From contig NC_045141.1 of NCBI RefSeq assembly GCF_008831285.2, positions 12,512,106-12,576,105 of the forward strand: a stretch of DNA of 64,000 nucleotides, written 5' to 3'. This stretch comes from Nymphaea colorata (Eukaryota; Streptophyta; Magnoliopsida; Nymphaeales; Nymphaeaceae). This document shows positions 59,325-64,000 of this stretch, one piece after another. The notes beneath the pieces are model-generated. The model was not told where the DNA came from and made no database searches. It saw only the letters and a list, made by a program, of their open reading frames with translations. The first letter of the stretch is position 1, and each line of letters opens with the position of its first letter. The position numbers were made by a program, and so were the translations under genes.

Positions 59325-61700
59325 TACGATTAGTTGGTTACTTTAACCGCAAGTTAACAGCGACCACTCACGGTAACTAAGGGGCCGATTCCCTCCCTTT
59401 ACTCTTCCTTTTTTTTTTTTGACAATTATAACCCTCGAATCTCGATGCTTTCCCCTCTTACATTTAAATTCACCCTCTGACAGTTGACTTTCTTCCTCTA
59501 ATGCCTTTTCAAATATTTGATTAATATCACAAAATTCGCCATAATCCAGCTCCCCTTCCTGCCCCTTCCCATCTTCCTGTTTTACCCCGAGGGAAACTTC
59601 GTCTGCTCTTCGTCTCGGACACGGCCGATCCGTCTTTGCCTCGTTTCCGAGCCAAACTCTGCTTTGCTTCATGCATGAAATTAAGCGGCCAAAGGGTATC
59701 GGTATGGAGATTCAAATGAAACCGAGACGTATCGGTTGGAAGATTCGACCACGCGGTAGGGGTAACCGCGTCAAATTATGCTGAAGGGGCTCTGAAGTCT
59801 GAACGGGTACAGGCTTTTTGGGCGAGACCCGGTTGAACCAGGGCTGCGTGTGCGGGGTTTTTTATTAGGCCTTTTTATAGGAGTTGACGACGCCGAGCGC
59901 CGTCCCGGCGATCGATGACCGCCTGACGTCAGCTCTGCGTTTTTATTTATTTTCTCTGCCCCCCCACCTTTTTCTCATCGGTTTTGTTAAACCCCGGCCC
60001 TTAAACGGCGATTGACCGGAAAAGAAGAGAAGGTAATGGCACGTGACTGTCCGGCGTCGGAACTATTCGCCGCAGAGGAAACCACTGTTGATACTGTCAA
60101 ATCAACTTTCCGATGACCCCCATGAGTGCCCTTCCCTCGTCCTGTCAGTCCACCTCTGCCTTTGCACCGACTGCCCATCAGCCCTTCCGGCGGGGATATC
60201 CATAATTCCACTCCACGCACTTATCTTTATATATTTGCATTTTACAGTAATTAAAATATAATTCGAATTCATTAAAAATCTTGAATATGATTCCAAGTTG
60301 GCGCTAAACGTGAAGAGGTATTTAGTTTATGGGCAAGTTGGATTTTGGCAGACTTTAATTACAAATTAACTTTATGTCAGGAGACCCACTTGAGAATTAG
60401 GCTCTCTTCCGAAGCCCTGCACCGAAATAAAATATGTGCCGAGAAAGTTGACTCCCAAATCTACGCTTTTTATAAACCCTGCAACTTGTTTGGATTCTTT
60501 GGAACCTTCTTTTGGTTTTTCAAGTAGCTGCGGAAGCCAGGGAAGGGCTCAGACGACGACCATTTTTATTCACTTACTTGCTAGAAAGAAGAAAATCCAG
60601 GAGAAAAGAGCAGGTTGCCAATGATTACATGTTTAGAATGGTATCCAGATATTGTTAGAACGAAGGTCAAAAGTCGCATTATCAGCCTTATTCTCAATGC
60701 AATTCATGTAACTCTCTTTACTTGTGACACTCTTTTGATCAGTTTCTTTTCCGGCTTTCACAGCAATGAAAAGTTTACATGTCAAAATATCAAACGATAT
60801 CTTTTTATTGAACAAAGTCAGTGAAGTTAATGCGGGTGCTGCTAAAAATCTTTTGTTTTTTTGGGGGCACATCTTCCAAGAATGTTGGTAAAGATAAGAT
60901 GCCAATAAATATTAACAACGGAAAACAGAGAAAGCCATTCTTATTGGACGTATATCTGAGCTCAAAATTATGTATAGATATTATACTTTAGCCTTGAAAT
61001 TCACACTACCAAATACCCATGTTCAATTCATTTCCTCAAGGAGCCAAACAGATGTTCGTTTGGTATCTATAAATGGATCGAATATGAAAAAAGAAGCATT
61101 TAACTCGATTGAGTTAGGTCCTTACTAAAACATATCTTCTATTTATTACTTGTATATATATATTACATTATAAAGTAGGATATAGTTTATATTTGTGGAA
61201 AAGGGAACATTTCTTGACATGTAATGGAACAATTAATTGAAAAAGAAAATCGAGGTCCTGGCAGGTTGGCACCACCTTTTTCGAAAGATTTACCTGCGAT
61301 TCGTATATCGGGTCAGGCCTCAGGCCAGGTGAGGTAGGCGGACCAGATTCCCGGCGAGGCCTACTCGCCAGAGAGGCGAAAGCTCCGGCGACTCCCGAGG
61401 CGGAGAAGAGAGTGAGATGCCCCTGCTTGCTCAACCCGTCCGGCGAAGTCCACCGCCACGTGGCGGTGTCGGAGAGAGAAGCCTCCAGACGTGGAGATGG
61501 AGATAAGGGAGTAGCCCTCGGGTGCTTGTCGAGGCTGGTCGGTGGGGTCGGCCGAGTCGAGGACGGGACCTTACGGGCATGTGCCGGTTGACGGTTCAGG
61601 GTGCGTGAGGTTTTAGAGAGCGGCCCTTTTCTTCCCCTCTGCTTCGCCTTTCTCTCTCCGTATCCCTTTTCCGCTTGGCGTTTTTTCAGATCTTCCTTTT
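59323..61700. other. Upstream region of the WAV3-like gene
   Basis: No coding gene is convincing. 59600-60200 is GC-rich (CGCCGAGCGCCGTCCCGG near 59890) and 61260-61640 again, the latter open for 199 codons on the minus strand but low in complexity. These may be regulatory or leader DNA. Confidence 0.35.
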
Positions 61701-61701
61701 C

Positions 61702-61735
61702 GAGAGAGCGAGAGAGAGAGAGAGAGAGAGAGAGG
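61702..61735. repeat. (GA)n array in presumed 5' leader
   Basis: About 34 bp of GA dinucleotides 235 bp upstream of the WAV3-like ATG. GA/CT arrays are common in plant 5' leaders and core promoters and can bind BBR/BPC factors; that role here is inference. Confidence 0.9.
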
Positions 61736-61969
61736 TTGTCTCTTTCTTCCATGAATCTTATGCACACCTCTCGACCCAGAATTCCTCCTTTTTGTCCACT
61801 ATTGCAGGGGATAAAAGCTCGGTTGCAGGTTTAGAAAGGGAAGGAATAGAAGGCAGGAGAGAAAAGGTGAGAGCGAGGAGAGAAAAGCGAAAGGAAAAAG
61901 GAGAGATTTGGGGCGTCCTCGTGTAGTTGTAGTAGCAGTTTTGTTCTTCCTTTCAGTGAGATCACTGAG

Positions 61970-64000
61970 ATGGGGAGTGGGTGGAGGAGAGCGAGGAAAG
62001 CTCTCGGATTGAGAGTCTGCACGTCGGCTCCTCGTGACCCGGACGACGAGCAGCCACCACTGGTATCATCAGCGGCGACGTCAGACGCGGAGCTAGCCTC
62101 GAGCCCGACCCCCAGGGCGTGCGTGAAACTAGGCCGGCTGAAGACGGCGGTTGCCGGCGGAGGTGGCAGCAGCAGCAACCCATCAACGCCTAGGCTTCAA
62201 TCCGAACCGTTGTCGAGCCCCACGCTGAGATGCAAGACGGGGTTCTCCTTCTCCTCCTCCTCCGCGGCGTCGAGCCCCAAGTCGTCCGCCTCGACGCCCT
62301 CTTCTTTCTTCAGCCCACGCCTCCAATGCAAGACCAGTAAGAGCCCCCGGTTGGCTGAACTCTCCAACCCTTCTTCTTCCCCGAGGTCTCCTTCCCGGTT
62401 AGCCATCCTCAAGGCCTCTCTCCGGCTGACAAGAGTAAGCAAGCAATCTCCACTCCCTGCTCTGCTCCCCTTCTTCTTCTTCCTTTGGTGCTAGCTCATG
62501 GTGGGTTTAATTCTTTGTTGCAGAGCAACTCGTGTGGGATATGCTCGCACAGTACCAAGTCGGGTCAGGGGACGGCCATATTCACGGCTGAGTGCTCCCA
62601 CTCGTTCCATTTCCACTGTATATCTACTTATGTCCAGAAGCAACGATCCCTCGCCTGTCCCGTCTGCCAATTGAAATGGAAGGAGGTGCCAATGCTGCCG
62701 GGTTTGGTGCCGTTGCCGGTGCCGGCGCCGGCTCCAGCTCCAGCTCCAGCTCCAGCGCAGCAGCCCCCGCCAAAGAGCCCGCGGAAGCCGTCGGAGGAGG
62801 TTAGGGTTTACGACGACGATGAGCCGCTAGCTCCGGCTAAGGGTGCCGGCCGTTTCAATCCCATACCGGAGGTCGGCGAAGAGGAAGAAGAAGAAGAAGA
62901 AGTGAATGCCGAGGGCGGGGACGACGAGGAATTCAAGGGGTTCTTCGTGGCTGGCAAGAAGGGGCACGACGAGAAGGAGAGGGAGAGGATTGTTCGGGTG
63001 AGCTCGTCGCCGGAGACGGCGTTGGTGGGGGCGGGGAGAGGGTACGAGAGCTACGCGGTGGTGCTCCGAGTGAGGGCTCCGCCACCGGAGAGGGACCCGG
63101 GCTGCCGGGCTCCGATCGACCTGGTTACCGTGCTGGACGTGAGCGGGAGCATGTCGGGGACGAAGCTCCACATGATAAAGCGGGCTATGCGCCTCGTCAT
63201 CTCCTCCCTTGGCTCCTCCGACCGCCTCTCCATAGTTGCCTTCTCCTCCTCCTCCAAGCGGCTGCTCCCCCTCCGCCGGATGACCGCCCAGGGACAGCGT
63301 GCCGCTCGCCGAGTAGTCGAGCGGCTCGTCTGCAGCCAGGGCACCTGCGTCAGCGAGGCCCTGCGCAAGGCCGCCAAGGTGCTCGAAGATCGCCGGGATC
63401 GAAACCCCGTCGCCAGCATCATGCTTCTATCCGACGGTCAAGACAACTCCGCCTCCGCCACCGCCGGCGCCACTCCCCCTACGAAGACGACGACGACAAC
63501 AAGGTTCGGCCACGTCGAGATCCCCGTGCACGCTTTCGGGTTTGGCGGGTCTGTCGGCGTCGGCGAGGACGCTTTCGCTCAGTGCGTCGGCGGGCTGCTG
63601 AGCGTCGTCGTACAGGACCTGCACCTCCAGATCCGGTGGTCGGGCTGCGAGGTCGACGGCGTCTACTCCTGGCACGACCGGCCGCGAGTTCTCCTAAACC
63701 GTTCCGGCTCGTCTCGCTCGGGGACGATCCGGCTCGGCGATCTCTATGCGGAGGAGGAGCGGGAGATCCTGGTCGAGGTGCGGGTTCCGGCAGGCGCGGC
63801 CCCAGGCAACCAGGCATTCTCTATCAGGTGTTGCTTCCGGGATCCAGTGAGCCAGCAGCCAGTCTACTGTAGAGAGCAGGTTCTGGTTCTCCCTAGCATG
63901 CAGCCGTCCCGAACCGGTTCGCTCAAGTTGGATCGTCTCAGGAACAAGTTCCAGACTACCCGTGCCGCTGCACAGGCAGGATATCTCGCGGAGCTGGGGG
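61970..64000 (+). CDS. WAV3: WAV3-like RING-H2/vWA E3 ubiquitin ligase, 5' part (runs off the window)
   Basis: Exon 1 is 61970-62434 (ATG in GAGATGGGG; 155 codons, phase 0), intron 62435-62523 (GTAAGC ... TTGCAG, 89 bp), exon 2 from 62524 to the window end with no stop (492 codons). Residues 1-155 are Ser/Pro-rich and probably disordered. RING-H2 at residues about 159-203: C-G-I-C, AEC-S-H, H-x2-C, CPVC. Then a Pro-Ala run (about 216-237), a Glu run, and a von Willebrand A domain with the MIDAS motif DVSGSM at about 360-365. This order defines plant WAV3 and WAVH/EDA40 ligases, which act in root gravitropic and auxin responses in Arabidopsis. High GC3, unlike the rest of the window. Which paralogue it is cannot be decided. 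Confidence 0.93.

Noticed and set aside
59343-59715. Minus-strand open stretches of 109 and 62 codons
   Set aside because: Charged, low-complexity translation of GC-rich upstream DNA; no homology features.
61168-61767. 199-codon open stretch on the minus strand upstream of the WAV3-like gene
   Set aside because: It starts in the (GA)n array (Ser-Leu repeats) and overlaps the presumed leader; composition is low complexity with no family motif.
62000-63900. Minus-strand and alternative-frame open stretches under the WAV3-like gene
   Set aside because: Shadows of a GC-rich coding region; the + strand frame carries RING and vWA motifs.
1-64000. tRNA, rRNA or snRNA genes
   Set aside because: No stretch with tRNA A/B boxes in a cloverleaf context or conserved rRNA/snRNA segments was found by eye.

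Overview
The window is nuclear DNA of a flowering plant. The evidence is spliceosomal introns, a plant-only TBL acetyltransferase relative, a WAV3-type RING/vWA ubiquitin ligase, Ty1/copia and Tat-lineage Ty3/gypsy retrotransposons, hAT elements, many MITEs and long (TA)n and (GA)n arrays. The species cannot be named from this sequence. The WAV3-like gene is very GC-rich, while everything around it is AT-rich.

Layout. 1-3753 is the 3' part of a decayed Ty1/copia element on the + strand (zinc knuckle, protease, integrase, reverse transcriptase, RNase H, 3' LTR). 3779-22.7 kb is a nested complex on the - strand. The host is a Tat-lineage Ty3/gypsy element with gag at 20.1-22.2 kb, protease and G-patch at 19.1-19.9 kb, RT at 18-18.9 kb, RNase H and archaeal-type RNase H at 17-17.7 kb, the integrase zinc finger at 16.5 kb, the integrase core and C-terminus at 7.7-8.8 kb, and a 3.56 kb 3' LTR at 3779-7340. 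A second copy of the same LTR (8809-16493) sits alone inside the integrase zinc-finger coding region. That solo LTR was itself hit by a 4.4 kb hAT transposon (10708-15095) whose transposase is broken. A 290 bp MITE also interrupts gag. No 5' LTR is visible, so the 5' end of the Tat element is lost near 22.8 kb.

22.8-31.1 kb is mostly non-coding. It holds a Harbinger-type MITE (24618-24947), a hairpin with a perfect 30 bp stem (24322-24496) that could be a small-RNA precursor, and a 788 bp non-autonomous hAT element (29278-30065) with a perfect 8 bp target duplication. 31157-38415 is a four-exon TBL12/13-like gene. It is broken by four small frameshifts and a stop codon that replaces the Trp right after the catalytic DxxH. 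Intron 1 carries an hAT-like 741 bp element and intron 3 a 651 bp hAT MITE of the same family as the 788 bp one.

38.4-61.9 kb has one credible gene, a single-exon 168-residue protein with a plastid-transit-like N-terminus (42387-42893, not recognised). It also has many MITEs, tandem repeats and dispersed repeat fragments. 61970 to the window end is the 5' part of a WAV3-like E3 ubiquitin ligase gene (RING-H2 plus vWA). It is the only clearly functional known gene here, cut off by the window edge.

How it fits together: the nested order gives a relative history (Tat element, then solo LTR, then hAT element). Three elements share the hAT terminus CTATGTCAC or a close variant and 8 bp duplications, so the degenerate 4.4 kb hAT copy belongs to a family that could have mobilised the two MITEs.
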